Shown here one piece after another: positions 1-9,149 of a stretch of 64,000 bases of DNA. The translations under genes were made by a program, and so were the position numbers. The notes under the pieces were generated by a model. The model saw only the letters and a program-made list of their open reading frames with translations. It did no database searches and was not told where the DNA came from. Within the stretch, counting starts at the first letter, position 1. Each line of letters starts with the position of its first letter. This stretch comes from Cutibacterium acnes (GTDB taxonomy: Bacteria > Actinomycetota > Actinomycetes > Propionibacteriales > Propionibacteriaceae). Location of the stretch: positions 1,178,001-1,242,000 of the forward strand of contig NZ_CP023676.1 of NCBI RefSeq assembly GCF_003030305.1, in the 5' to 3' direction.

Positions 1-836
1 ATGAAGTTGGTGGCTGGGAGGAGTGTGCGGCGGGGATGGTGATCCCGTTCGACGACACCTTCGGTATCCATCCGCAGGATGACCAATTCCTTTCACGTGA
101 GCTTTGGGACCTCAAGAACACCCCTGATAACAAGCGGCCGCTGTTGCTGCATTATCACCCGCTGGTGATCTACCGATTCCAGGTGCTCAAGCAGGCAGAC
201 GTTGTGCTGGCTTTGTTCCTGCAGGGAGATCAATTCACCCAGGCTGTCAAGCTTGCTGACTTTGAGTATTACGACCCCATCACCACCGGTGATTCGAGTC
301 TGTCGGCGGTAGTCCAGTCGGTGATGGCGGCAGAAGTTGGCCATCAGGAGATGGCGATGGGCTATTTTCTCGACGCGCTCTTCTGCGACCTGGCTGATAC
401 CCATCACAACGCTTCGGACGGAGTTCACGTTGCCTCGACCGGTGGAGTGTGGGGATGCCTCGTGCACGGTTTCGTTGGCATGCGCAATGACCGGGAGAAC
501 TTGCGTTTTGATCCGAGACTTCCAGCCCAATGGACGTCGATCAAACACCACATGCTCATTGGCGACTCTCACATGCTCGTTTTCCTGGAACGTGACGCCA
601 TTACGTTCCAGATTCTGTCGGGCCATGACCGCGACGTGACAGTGCGCGGTGAGCTCTACCACATTGGGGTTGAGCCGGTGAGGGTGCCGTTGTCCGATCA
701 GGGGCCGTTGCGTCCTAGCCTGCGGGTTACCCATCCGATCTCGGGTTTGCGTCGAGCTGACGGTTCTCTTATCACTGCAGAAGTTCCCGGCAGCATTGCT
801 GAGACGATTGTTTCTTCTCCGATCTCGACGTCGTGA
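1..836 (+). CDS. Glycoside hydrolase family 65 disaccharide phosphorylase, C-terminal part (cut by window start)
   Basis: Only the last 277 codons are present; the first complete codon is at position 3 and the gene began before the window. GH65 enzymes phosphorolyse alpha-linked disaccharides (maltose, trehalose, trehalose-6-phosphate, kojibiose) to beta-glucose-1-phosphate plus a sugar. Visible family features are the GIHPQDD segment, the HYHPLVIYR and LKQADVV block, the DPITTGDSSLS segment and the ADTHHNASDGVHVAS/GGVWGCLV block that closes the (alpha/alpha)6 barrel, followed by a beta-sandwich tail. The catalytic Glu lies upstream and cannot be seen. The gene converges on a PTS permease gene, which suggests a shared role in disaccharide use. 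Family assignment is firm; substrate is not determined. Confidence 0.88.
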   Translation, partial: EVGGWEECAAGMVIPFDDTFGIHPQDDQFLSRELWDLKNTPDNKRPLLLHYHPLVIYRFQVLKQADVVLALFLQGDQFTQAVKLADFEYYDPITTGDSSLSAVVQSVMAAEVGHQEMAMGYFLDALFCDLADTHHNASDGVHVASTGGVWGCLVHGFVGMRNDRENLRFDPRLPAQWTSIKHHMLIGDSHMLVFLERDAITFQILSGHDRDVTVRGELYHIGVEPVRVPLSDQGPLRPSLRVTHPISGLRRADGSLITAEVPGSIAETIVSSPISTS

Positions 837-850
837 GACTGATAACGACG

Positions 851-888
851 GGAGGAGGCCGGCACCATTCGCGGTGTCGGCCTCCTCC
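851..888. terminator. Bidirectional terminator hairpin between convergent genes
   Basis: A 16-bp stem (851-866 paired with 873-888, one G-T mismatch) encloses a 6-base loop. It starts 14 bases after the GH65 stop codon and lies before the end of the convergent PTS gene, so it can stop transcription from both sides. There is no clear T-run, as is common in high-GC actinobacteria. Confidence 0.75.
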
Positions 889-935
889 ATATCGTGGAGG
901 TACGGTGCGGTCCGGTTACCCGGTTTGCCTCGAAC

Positions 936-2981
936 TCACTTCACAACAGTGATCACCGGGGTACCTGTAGTGACGTCGTCAGCAGGAATGCCGGTCACGT
1001 TGGAGTAGTCGAACCCGTTGGTCACTAACACCGGGGTGATCTTGGAGTATCCGGCTTCGTCAATGACGGTGGGATCAAAAACGACCAGGGGCTGTCCAGC
1101 ACTGACGTGATCGCCAGCCTTGACCTTGACGTCAAACCCTTTGCCACCGAGCTCGACGGTATCGATGCCGACATGGATGAGTAGCTCGACACCCGAATCC
1201 AGTTTGAGCCCGAAAGCGTGGCCGGAATCCGGGGCGGTGACAACGGTGGCGTCGGCTGGGCAGACAACAGTGTTGCTGGTGGGCTCGATGGCGATGCCAT
1301 CACCGACGACACCAGTGGAGAAAACCGGATCGGGGATTTCAGAGATTGGCACGGCACGTCCCTCAAGAGGAGAGGTGACGGTGACGGCCTCGGCGGCAAC
1401 TTCGGCTGCAGTCGGGGCCTCGGCCCCCTCGACTGTTGCGGTCTCGGTTATGGATTCGGTGGCGGCAGCTGGGGCAGCGGCGGTTGGTTCTGCCTCGTGA
1501 GCGCTGGCCTGACGGCGACGGGCCTTGGCTGCAGCCTTCTCGTCGTTATCACGATAGTCGCGCACGATAACCAGAGCCATCGCGGTGAAGAACGAAGCTG
1601 CGATCGCTACCGAGTACAGCCCGATCTTGTCGAAGGCCGGGATGGTCAGCAGGGAAGTGAAGACAAAGGCCGGGGTGTGCAGACCGCCGCCCGCACCGAT
1701 GATGACACCACCGACGAGACAGCCGACCAACATGGATGGGTAAATCTTTTTGTAACGCAGGTGGATGCCGTAGAGGCTGGGCTCGGAGATACCACCGAGC
1801 AGACCGGCGGCTAGGGCGCCAATCGCGGTCTGGCGCATTGTCACGTCCTTGTCACGCACAGACAGGAAGAGAACGCCAGCGGTAGCACCGAAACAGGCAA
1901 AGTTCCACGCACCCATCGGGCCCTGGATGTAGTCGTAACCCAGAGTCTGGATGTTGAGCAGCATGACAGCGTTGAGCGGCCAGTGTAGGCCCAACGGAAC
2001 CATGAATGGGTACAGCAGGGGGATGAGGACCGCGAAGATGAAAGGGCTGACGTCGTTGACCGCCTTGAGCCCGTTGGCCAGCCCAGCACCGGCGTAGACA
2101 CCGATCGGGCCGATGAGGAAGGCCGTCAGCGGGATCATGATGAGCATGGTGAGGAAGGGTACGAAGATCATCTGGACATTGGGGGAGATGATCTTCTTGA
2201 GCCATTTGTACAGCGGGGCCAGGATTGCAGCCATGATGAGCGGCGGGAACACCTGGGAGCCGTAATTAAAGATCGTCAGCGGTAGGCCGAAAACGTCGAC
2301 CACGTTGACTTTGAATCCGCCGAGGGTCAGTGGATGGGCAGTCTTGCCGAGCTCGGTGAACGCAGGCAGCATGACGACAGCCATGACGGAGAACCCAACC
2401 CACGGGTCGGCATTCAGACGCTTAGTGGCGTTGTAGGCGACCAACAGTGGCAGGAAGTAGAAGACACACTGCCAAGCCAAGTTGACGAATTGCCAGCTCG
2501 GGGGCAGGGTGACGCGCGAGTCGGCCCAGTTTCCGATGACGCCCAGAGAACCCATGAGGGCCATGAACGTGATGAACAGGGAGGCGCCGAGCAGGGCACC
2601 CATGATCGGCCGGAAAGAGTCGGACAGGTACTCGAAGAGGTTGTCGAGCCACGAGAACTTGCCTCGGGGACCCTTGGAGCGATGCTCGGCCTTGACGTCC
2701 GCGTCCGACTGATTGCCGCTGCTGGAAGAAAGCCCTTTCATGGCGGGTAGGTCCATGATGTCGTTGTAGACGCCAGCAACGGCGCCTCCGATGACGATTT
2801 GGTAGCGATTGCCCGACTGAGGAACGGCTCCCATGACGCCGGGGATCGCCTCGACCTCAGCCTTGTCGATAGGCGAGGAATCGCGAAGTTGGAACCTCAG
2901 ACGAGTGGCGCAGTGAGTGAGACCGACGATGTTGTCGGGGCCGCCCACCGCATCCACGATCTTGGACGCGGGTGATGACAT
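936..2981 (-). CDS. PTS permease, beta-glucoside (BglF) family, fused EIIBCA
   Basis: A 681-residue sugar permease that transports and phosphorylates its substrate. Domain order is IIB (residues 1-80, phosphocysteine Cys24 in THCATRLRF), IIC membrane domain (about 110-480, many hydrophobic segments), an Ala/Pro/Glu-rich linker (about 485-535) and a Crr-like IIA domain (about 540-681) with phosphohistidine His603 in LLIHVGIDTV. The B-C-A order is that of BglF, not of trehalose-type TreB, which lacks IIA. The start at 2981 has a strong AGGAGG nine bases upstream. Its IIA domain could also serve IIA-less permeases such as the MurP-like protein at 39174-40691. Substrate is uncertain: the convergent GH65 gene hints at an alpha-disaccharide, the family at a beta-glucoside. 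Confidence 0.88.
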   Translation of the reverse strand: MSSPASKIVDAVGGPDNIVGLTHCATRLRFQLRDSSPIDKAEVEAIPGVMGAVPQSGNRYQIVIGGAVAGVYNDIMDLPAMKGLSSSSGNQSDADVKAEHRSKGPRGKFSWLDNLFEYLSDSFRPIMGALLGASLFITFMALMGSLGVIGNWADSRVTLPPSWQFVNLAWQCVFYFLPLLVAYNATKRLNADPWVGFSVMAVVMLPAFTELGKTAHPLTLGGFKVNVVDVFGLPLTIFNYGSQVFPPLIMAAILAPLYKWLKKIISPNVQMIFVPFLTMLIMIPLTAFLIGPIGVYAGAGLANGLKAVNDVSPFIFAVLIPLLYPFMVPLGLHWPLNAVMLLNIQTLGYDYIQGPMGAWNFACFGATAGVLFLSVRDKDVTMRQTAIGALAAGLLGGISEPSLYGIHLRYKKIYPSMLVGCLVGGVIIGAGGGLHTPAFVFTSLLTIPAFDKIGLYSVAIAASFFTAMALVIVRDYRDNDEKAAAKARRRQASAHEAEPTAAAPAAATESITETATVEGAEAPTAAEVAAEAVTVTSPLEGRAVPISEIPDPVFSTGVVGDGIAIEPTSNTVVCPADATVVTAPDSGHAFGLKLDSGVELLIHVGIDTVELGGKGFDVKVKAGDHVSAGQPLVVFDPTVIDEAGYSKITPVLVTNGFDYSNVTGIPADDVTTGTPVITVVK

Positions 2982-3131
2982 GTATGTGGTCCTCCTGTAA
3001 TATTGCCGCCCAGGGCGGCGAGGCAGGATTCTAATCGTTCCAGGATGCTGTTACCACACCGGGGTAGGTCCCGGCTTGATCCACCGATTTGGTGCTGCGG
3101 TCGCGAATCTCCTGGGAGTTGTGAGATAGCG

Positions 3132-3154
3132 TAATGTATACGTCGCAAACATTA
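3132..3154. promoter_or_regulatory. Inverted repeat upstream of the PTS gene, possible operator
   Basis: The 269-bp gap 2982-3250 holds no gene. Within it TAATGT (3132-3137) and ACATTA (3149-3154) form an inverted repeat with an 11-base spacer containing GTATAC. It lies about 150 bases upstream of the PTS start codon, where a sugar-responsive repressor could bind. I saw no antiterminator-type hairpin next to the gene. Function is inferred from position alone. Confidence 0.3.
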
Positions 3155-3250
3155 TCGAGCGCGTCGCTGTGCTGAGACTGCCGCGCGGATTCTCGGGGGG
3201 CACAGTCGAGGCTCCCCGGGGCAGGAGGGTCGAACCTTCTAACGCGGGCC

Positions 3251-4045
3251 TCACACAGGGAATCCGTTTTCTGTGGCGCGAGGCATGCAATCGGACAAGA
3301 TGGCCTCGATGCGTCGGGCCGACAGTGCGGTCACGTGATCGGGTATCAGCTGCGGCTCGACCCAATGCAGGCGACTGATTTCCGAGTCGGCTGGGTGCAT
3401 GACCTTGACGAGGCTTGGCTCGGCTACACCAGCGTCATAGATGAACTCGATAGCGTCAGACCATCCCAACGCCGGAGGCATCCAGTCGATGAGACTCGGC
3501 GTGCCCGGAATGTCAAGGGGGGTTCCTAACTCCTCCCGGCATTCCCGGACGGCTCCGGCATGCGGGGATTCTATAGGTTCGACGACGCCCCCGGGCAGTT
3601 CCCAATCCGGCTTATATGTCGTCTCGCACATGAGCACCCGCCCGGCATCATCACGGAGGAGGACGTGGGAGATGACCCGTTTGGTGGGTAGAACAGAATC
3701 GAGCATCCCGGTGTGGCCGGTGCGGGTATAGATCTCGTCGGTTGCCAGTCGGGAATAGATGTATTCGTCGATCCAGCCGTTTTCACGCACGCGCGCCTGG
3801 CGCAGCCGACCCTCGCGACGATACCCAGCATGGTGCAAGGCGTGGATGACCTCATCGTCATCGACGGCCACCCGTGCCTCGAGACGACGCACGTCGTGCC
3901 CGATGATGGCGTCGTCGGACGCCAGCGAGATAGCGCGTGTCAAACCCTCCGGATATGGCGGATCATCAAGGAGTAGCCGACCGGAGTCATCTACCACCTC
4001 GACCTGGATTCTGAAATCCTCGGAACCGGATTCGTCATCGACCAC
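3251..4045 (-). CDS. Nudix hydrolase with N-terminal half-GNAT-like domain
   Basis: A 264-residue protein. Residues 153-174 match the Nudix box exactly (G-x5-E-x7-RE-x2-EE-x-G: G153, E159, R167, E168, E171, E172, G174), so it probably hydrolyses a nucleoside diphosphate linked to another group. Residues about 50-100 resemble the C-terminal half of a GNAT acetyltransferase of the RimJ type (HHAGYRREGRLRQAR, then WIDEYIYSRL). The front half with the acetyl-CoA loop is not evident, so acetyl transfer is unlikely. The start is GTG at 4045 with AGGAGG eight bases upstream. It follows glgB by 23 bases on the same strand and is probably co-transcribed, so an ADP-glucose- or NDP-sugar-like substrate is possible but unproven. 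Confidence 0.8.
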   Translation of the reverse strand: MVDDESGSEDFRIQVEVVDDSGRLLLDDPPYPEGLTRAISLASDDAIIGHDVRRLEARVAVDDDEVIHALHHAGYRREGRLRQARVRENGWIDEYIYSRLATDEIYTRTGHTGMLDSVLPTKRVISHVLLRDDAGRVLMCETTYKPDWELPGGVVEPIESPHAGAVRECREELGTPLDIPGTPSLIDWMPPALGWSDAIEFIYDAGVAEPSLVKVMHPADSEISRLHWVEPQLIPDHVTALSARRIEAILSDCMPRATENGFPV

Positions 4046-4068
4046 GAATTATTCCTCCTGTGGCACGG

Positions 4069-6003
4069 TCATTGCACGCCCGGATCGCCGGGCAGGGCAG
4101 CGGTTGCTGACGGATTGTGACGTAGCCACACCGATCCCATCGGCGGAACGCACACTGTGGCAACCGCACGGAGACGATCGGGAGCTGGCAGTGGGGCGGC
4201 TACGATTTGGCCGAGATTGCCGAACTCGCCGGTGCCGTCGTACTCCAGGGAATCGGTGTTGAGGATCTCGGTCCACACCCCTTCCATCGGTAGGTCGATA
4301 CGATAGTCGGTCTGCGGATTGGGAGAGAAGTTCGTGAAGCAGGCAATCGTCGATCCATCATCGGAACGGCGTAACCAGGAGAACAGGTTGTTACCGGCAT
4401 CGTCGGCGTTGATCCACTCGAATCCGCGCGGATCGCTGTCGAGCTGCCACAATGCGGGGTTTTCTTTGTAAATCTTGTTAAGGTCGCGGAAGAGGCGTTT
4501 GAGACCGCCGTGTCCCCACAGGTCGGCGACAAACCACTCAAGGCTTACCGACTCGTCGAACTCGTGGCGCTGACCAAATTCCTGACCCATGAACACCAGC
4601 TGTTTGCCGGGAAAAGACCACATGTAGGAGTAGAAGGCTCGCAGGGACGCGAACTGTTGCCAGTCGTCACCGGGAATCTTGGTGATCATGGATCCCTTGC
4701 CATGCACGACCTCGTCGTGGCTAATCGGCAAGATGAAGTTCTCTGAGTATTGGTAGACCATGGCAAAGGTCATCTCGCCATGGTGGTACTGGCGGTGGAA
4801 TGGGTTGAGCTCCAGATATCGCAGCGAGTCGTTCATCCAGCCCATATTCCACTTGAACCCGAACCCCAGCCCACCGTCGTCGACCGGCTTGGTGACGCCG
4901 GGGAAACTAGTGGACTCCTCAGCGATCATGAGGATGCCGGGGTGGCGCGAATACAAGTGAGAGTTGACATAGCGCAAGAAGTCAATGGCCTCTAGGTTCT
5001 CCCGGCCGCCATACTTGTTGGGCACCCACTGGCCCTCTTCGCGAGAGTAGTCCAAGTAGAGCATCGAGGCGACGGCGTCAACGCGCAGTCCGTCGGCGTG
5101 GAATTCGCTAATCCAGTACAGCGCGCTTGAGACGAGGAAAGATTTCACCTCGTTACGACCGTAGTTGAAGATGTAGGTTCCCCAGTCCTTGTGTTCGCCC
5201 TGGCGTGGATCGGCGTGTTCGTAAAGCGCGGTGCCGTCGAAGCGCCCCAGGGCCCAGTCGTCCTTGGGAAAGTGGCCGGGAACCCAATCCATGATGACTC
5301 CGATGCCGGCCTGATGTAGCTTATCGATGAGGTAACGCAGGTCGTCGGGAGATCCGTAGCGGCTGGTGGGAGAGAAGTACCCGGTGACCTGGTATCCCCA
5401 GGAGGGAGCGAATGGGTGTTCAGCCAATGGCATGAACTCCACATGGGTATAGCCCTGCCAAGTGACATAGCTCACCAGCTGGTCAGCCAACTCTCGGTAG
5501 CTCAGCCCGTGACGCCATCCGCCCAAATGGACCTCGTAGACGCTCATCGGTTCGGCGTGAGCGCGGGAGGCCTCGCGGCGGGCGATCCACTCATCGTCAT
5601 TCCATTCGTAGTGGGTTTCGGTGACGATGGAAGCATTCTGAGGAGCTTGCTCTGAATAACGGGCCATTGGGTCAACCTTTTCGTGCCAGGTACCCCACTG
5701 GTCCTGAATGCGGAACTTATAGAGGGTTCCCTCGTCGACTCCTTCGACGAAGGTGCCCCAGACTCCGGACCCCGGGATGAGGCGCATACGGTCACCAGTC
5801 CACCAGTTGAAGTCAGAGATGACCTCAACCGCCTGGGCATTTGGGGCCCACACAGCGAAGCGGGTGCCGGTGATGGGACCGCGCTCATCGTCGTCGATAG
5901 TGACGACATGGGACCCGAGCCTCTTCCACACCTCCGTGTCCCCACCAGAGTGGAACCCCTCGAGGTCCCAACCGGTGAGTCCTCCGAACTCATCGTGAGC
6001 CAT
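4069..6003 (-). CDS. glgB: 1,4-alpha-glucan branching enzyme (GH13)
   Basis: A 644-residue enzyme that moves short alpha-1,4 chains to alpha-1,6 positions, making branches in glycogen-like glucan. Residues 1-150 hold the N-terminal beta-sandwich (CBM48-like), followed by the GH13 barrel. Catalytic residues are visible: nucleophile Asp309 in DGLRVDAV, acid/base Glu362 in IAEEST, and transition-state Asp430 in SHDEVVHGK. The C-terminal all-beta domain runs to the end. It is the fourth gene of the run glgE-treS-mak-glgB, where it branches the linear chains built by GlgE. A good AGGAGG lies nine bases before the ATG at 6003. Confidence 0.96.
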   Translation of the reverse strand: MAHDEFGGLTGWDLEGFHSGGDTEVWKRLGSHVVTIDDDERGPITGTRFAVWAPNAQAVEVISDFNWWTGDRMRLIPGSGVWGTFVEGVDEGTLYKFRIQDQWGTWHEKVDPMARYSEQAPQNASIVTETHYEWNDDEWIARREASRAHAEPMSVYEVHLGGWRHGLSYRELADQLVSYVTWQGYTHVEFMPLAEHPFAPSWGYQVTGYFSPTSRYGSPDDLRYLIDKLHQAGIGVIMDWVPGHFPKDDWALGRFDGTALYEHADPRQGEHKDWGTYIFNYGRNEVKSFLVSSALYWISEFHADGLRVDAVASMLYLDYSREEGQWVPNKYGGRENLEAIDFLRYVNSHLYSRHPGILMIAEESTSFPGVTKPVDDGGLGFGFKWNMGWMNDSLRYLELNPFHRQYHHGEMTFAMVYQYSENFILPISHDEVVHGKGSMITKIPGDDWQQFASLRAFYSYMWSFPGKQLVFMGQEFGQRHEFDESVSLEWFVADLWGHGGLKRLFRDLNKIYKENPALWQLDSDPRGFEWINADDAGNNLFSWLRRSDDGSTIACFTNFSPNPQTDYRIDLPMEGVWTEILNTDSLEYDGTGEFGNLGQIVAAPLPAPDRLRAVATVCVPPMGSVWLRHNPSATAALPGDPGVQ

Positions 6004-6081
6004 GTCGTCCTCCTGGCATGTCGTTGGTGTGGCCGTCAGTTCGATAATCCAACGGGAATCCGTGGGTGAGTTTGAGCATCG

Positions 6082-7380
6082 TCAATCCTGCCCCATTGCT
6101 CGAATAGCCGACAGTGGAATGTCTACCCATGTCGGTCGGTTAAGGGTTTCATAGACGATTTCGTAACTAGCTTTGTCAGCCTCGTAGGCGGCCAGCACGT
6201 CCTGTTCAGCGGTATTCGGCCAGCCATAGCCCGTCAGGAATGCCTCGCTGGCACGGCGCGCCCAGGTAAGAGTCTGCGGCGCCGTCGGCCTGGCATGAGC
6301 TGAGGTGGCGTAGGACAACGACCTCATCATCCCGGCAACATCGCGCCAGCGGGAGTCTGGTAGCCGTCGCTCGGCGAGGGGTTTGAGGGGTTCCCCCTCG
6401 AAGTCGATGATCCGCCAGCCGCCAGGTGTCAGTAGAGTTTGGCCGAGGTGAAAGTCCCCGTGGATTCGCTGGGCGGCGAGGTGGCGTCCGCGCAGCTTCT
6501 CAAACCGGGCAGTCAGCGTGCCCCGGTAGCGAGCCAGCGCTGGCGCTGTGACAACAGCAGCGTCAAGGCGGCGCACCATATCGTCGGCGACGCGCGACCC
6601 GTCGATTTCGACAGTGCTAAAAGTATGCCGCAGTGCCTCGTGAATGGTGCGTAAGCACTGTCCCAGACCGGCTAAGAGGTCGGTGACGTCGACGAGATCG
6701 ACTGCCTTGGCAGTGATGAGTTCCCAGCCATCCCGGGGCTGCGGCAACCTCTCAATGATCATAGCTAGATCGACCGGGATGTGTTCCTCAGCGGGGATCT
6801 GTCCGGACATAAAACCGTACAATGTGGCCACCGATGAGATCCCGGCATCGTTGAGGGCGTTATGCACGGTAATGTCAAGGTTGTCGCCGGGCTCCAGGCG
6901 GCGGAACATTTTGATGATGATGGCGTCGCCCACCATGAACGAGGTGTTCGATTGCTCACCACCGAAGCGCTTAACGAACCGAACCGGCTCAGGGGCCGCT
7001 CGACGGCGATGCAGCTGCCACGATCCATCCATGGCGATAGGAGTTCCCTCAAGGAGGATACGAGCCCAAGCAGTGAGAGCTAGTTCATCCTCAGTGGCGT
7101 CAGTGACGGTAAAAGGTTGACCGTTGGCGACGATCTCCGCCAGGCCAGCAACGCGTCCTGGGCGTAATGCTAAAAGCAACTGGTAATACTCGTCGGCCGC
7201 CTGCGGATAACCGACATGTGCGATGACAGGGAGCACTTGCAGATCTTGCTCGTTGACGACGGGAGCCAACGGCAGCAGCCTAGTCAGGGAACCACACCGG
7301 CCCTTACCTGAGAACCATCGGGCTCCACTGATGTGGTCCCAGACGCGTTCCCGTACGGTGGCGTCGTCCCAAACGGTCAT
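6082..7380 (-). CDS. mak: Maltokinase
   Basis: A 432-residue kinase that phosphorylates maltose with ATP to maltose-1-phosphate, the donor for GlgE. It has the aminoglycoside-phosphotransferase-like fold: an N-terminal RWFSGKGR motif typical of actinobacterial Mak, the catalytic loop HGDFHLGQ at 307-314 and the metal-binding IIDFEGEP at 325-331. The start at 7380 is chosen because its ATG overlaps the treS stop codon as ATGA and is preceded by GAGGAG; an upstream in-frame ATG would lie deep inside treS. The overlap implies translational coupling with treS, which makes the maltose. In some actinobacteria TreS and Mak are fused or form a complex. Confidence 0.93.
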   Translation of the reverse strand: MTVWDDATVRERVWDHISGARWFSGKGRCGSLTRLLPLAPVVNEQDLQVLPVIAHVGYPQAADEYYQLLLALRPGRVAGLAEIVANGQPFTVTDATEDELALTAWARILLEGTPIAMDGSWQLHRRRAAPEPVRFVKRFGGEQSNTSFMVGDAIIIKMFRRLEPGDNLDITVHNALNDAGISSVATLYGFMSGQIPAEEHIPVDLAMIIERLPQPRDGWELITAKAVDLVDVTDLLAGLGQCLRTIHEALRHTFSTVEIDGSRVADDMVRRLDAAVVTAPALARYRGTLTARFEKLRGRHLAAQRIHGDFHLGQTLLTPGGWRIIDFEGEPLKPLAERRLPDSRWRDVAGMMRSLSYATSAHARPTAPQTLTWARRASEAFLTGYGWPNTAEQDVLAAYEADKASYEIVYETLNRPTWVDIPLSAIRAMGQD

Positions 7381-9149
7381 GACCTCTCCTCGCGGGACAC
7401 TTGCAGCCATCGATAGCCATATGGCCACAACGGTACGGACAGTGTTCCGTCAGCTTTTACTGGTTGCGCGTCCTGACCATGGATGAGAGAAGAGCCCGTC
7501 ATGCCCGCGAATTGTGGAAGGTGAAGGGCAACCATCCGCTCAGTATCGGAGAAGTTAGCCAGGCACAGGACCGTTTCGTGCTCGTTGTGACGCAGGAAGG
7601 ACATCACCGCCATGTCCGGCCCGCCTAGATCGGTGAACTCGCCGGTCCCAAAGACGGGGTGGTGGCGGCGGATACCGAGCATGGCACGCGTCCACACCAG
7701 CAAGGAGGACGGGTCGTCCATCTGGCGGGCGACATTGACGTGCTCTGGATCGTGGCCAAAGGTGCGGATGAGAGGTAGATGAAAGTCCTCTGGAAGGGCA
7801 GTGGAAAAGCCAGCCGTCTCCGAGTCATCCCACTGCATCGGGGTACGCACCCCATCACGGTCAGGCAGCCAGGGATCGTCCCCCATGCCAATCTCGTCGT
7901 CGTAATACAGCACCGGAGAGCCGGGTAGGGACAGCAACATGGCGTTAAGTAGCCGGATCTTCGCATCGTCGTTATCGACAAGAGGGCTCAAGCGGCGACG
8001 AATGCCCAAGTTGCACCGCCACCGGGATTCAGGAGCATATTCCTCCCACATGTAGTGACGATCTTCTTCGGTCACCATTTCGAGGGTGAGTTCGTCGTGG
8101 TTGCGCAGGAAGGTCCCCCACTGGCAGCCGTCCGGGATGTGTGGAGTGTGAGCCAGGATCTCGCTAATGCATTCCCGTGAACCGCGACGCAGTCCCATGT
8201 ACAGGCGTGGCATGACCGGAAAATGGAAGGCCATCTGGCATTCGTCACCGTTGCCAAAATACTCGACGACGTCGTCAGGCCACTGGTTAGCTTCACACAG
8301 CAGGATGCGGCCTGGGTATTCTTCATCGACCATGGCGCGCAGCTGCTTGAGGATCTTGTGAGTTCCTGGCAAGTTCTCGCAGTTCGTGCCCTCGGCCTCA
8401 ATGAGGTACGGGACGGCGTCGAGTCGGAATCCGTCAATACCCAAGTCCATCCAGAAGCGGACGGCGTCGAGCATTTCCTCCATAACTCGAGGCTCTTCAA
8501 AGTTGAGATCGGGTTGGTGATGGAAGAATCGGTGCCAGTAGAACTGCTTACGCTGGGAATCCCAGGACCAATTCGAGTCCTCGGTATCGCAGAAGATGAT
8601 ACGAGCATCGGAGTAGGCCTCGTCAGTGTCCGACCATACGTAGTAGTTACCGTAAGGACCATCCGGATCGGCGCGTGAGGACTGGAACCACGGATGGGAA
8701 TCCGAGGTGTGGTTCATGACGAAGTCGATGATGACGCGAAGGCCACGGTCATGGGCTGCGTCAAGGAAAACCTTAAAGTCCTCAATGGTGCCCAGCTCCT
8801 CACGGATCCAGCGATAGTCACGAATGTCGTAACCTCCGTCATGGAGAGGAGAGTCATAGAAGGGTGGTAACCATAGGCAATCCACCCCGAGCCATTGTAG
8901 GTAATCGAGTTTTCCCGTCAGCCCTTTAAAGTCGCCAATTCCGTCACCATTGGAGTCCTTAAAGGATCGCACCAGAACCTCATAGAAGACAGCGGTGCGG
9001 AACCATTCAGTCTCGGTGCGATCGATAGAACCGACCGGGTGGATCTCATCGAGTCTGGCCTGCAACTGGGCCGAGGTCAGCCCGAGAGCCCCGGTAGGAG
9101 CCAGGGTCTCAGGGATCTCCGCGGCGGGGGTGCAGGGGACATGGGTCAT
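7377..9149 (-). CDS. treS: Trehalose synthase (GH13_16)
   Basis: A 590-residue enzyme that interconverts trehalose and maltose by intramolecular rearrangement. The GH13 barrel carries the nucleophile Asp244 in DGFRLDAV, the acid/base Glu286 in LLCEANQWP and the RNHDELT block with the third acidic residue. The GDGIGDFKGL stretch near residue 70 is typical of TreS. I place the start at 9149, where the ATG overlaps the glgE stop as ATGA; a longer reading from 9224 would intrude into glgE. It supplies maltose to the maltokinase directly downstream. Confidence 0.94.
   Translation of the reverse strand: MTHVPCTPAAEIPETLAPTGALGLTSAQLQARLDEIHPVGSIDRTETEWFRTAVFYEVLVRSFKDSNGDGIGDFKGLTGKLDYLQWLGVDCLWLPPFYDSPLHDGGYDIRDYRWIREELGTIEDFKVFLDAAHDRGLRVIIDFVMNHTSDSHPWFQSSRADPDGPYGNYYVWSDTDEAYSDARIIFCDTEDSNWSWDSQRKQFYWHRFFHHQPDLNFEEPRVMEEMLDAVRFWMDLGIDGFRLDAVPYLIEAEGTNCENLPGTHKILKQLRAMVDEEYPGRILLCEANQWPDDVVEYFGNGDECQMAFHFPVMPRLYMGLRRGSRECISEILAHTPHIPDGCQWGTFLRNHDELTLEMVTEEDRHYMWEEYAPESRWRCNLGIRRRLSPLVDNDDAKIRLLNAMLLSLPGSPVLYYDDEIGMGDDPWLPDRDGVRTPMQWDDSETAGFSTALPEDFHLPLIRTFGHDPEHVNVARQMDDPSSLLVWTRAMLGIRRHHPVFGTGEFTDLGGPDMAVMSFLRHNEHETVLCLANFSDTERMVALHLPQFAGMTGSSLIHGQDAQPVKADGTLSVPLWPYGYRWLQVSREERS

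Noticed and set aside
93-890. 265-codon minus-strand frame opposite the GH65 gene
   Set aside because: It overlaps the conserved GH65 frame and the terminator hairpin; its composition is Arg/His-rich and not protein-like.
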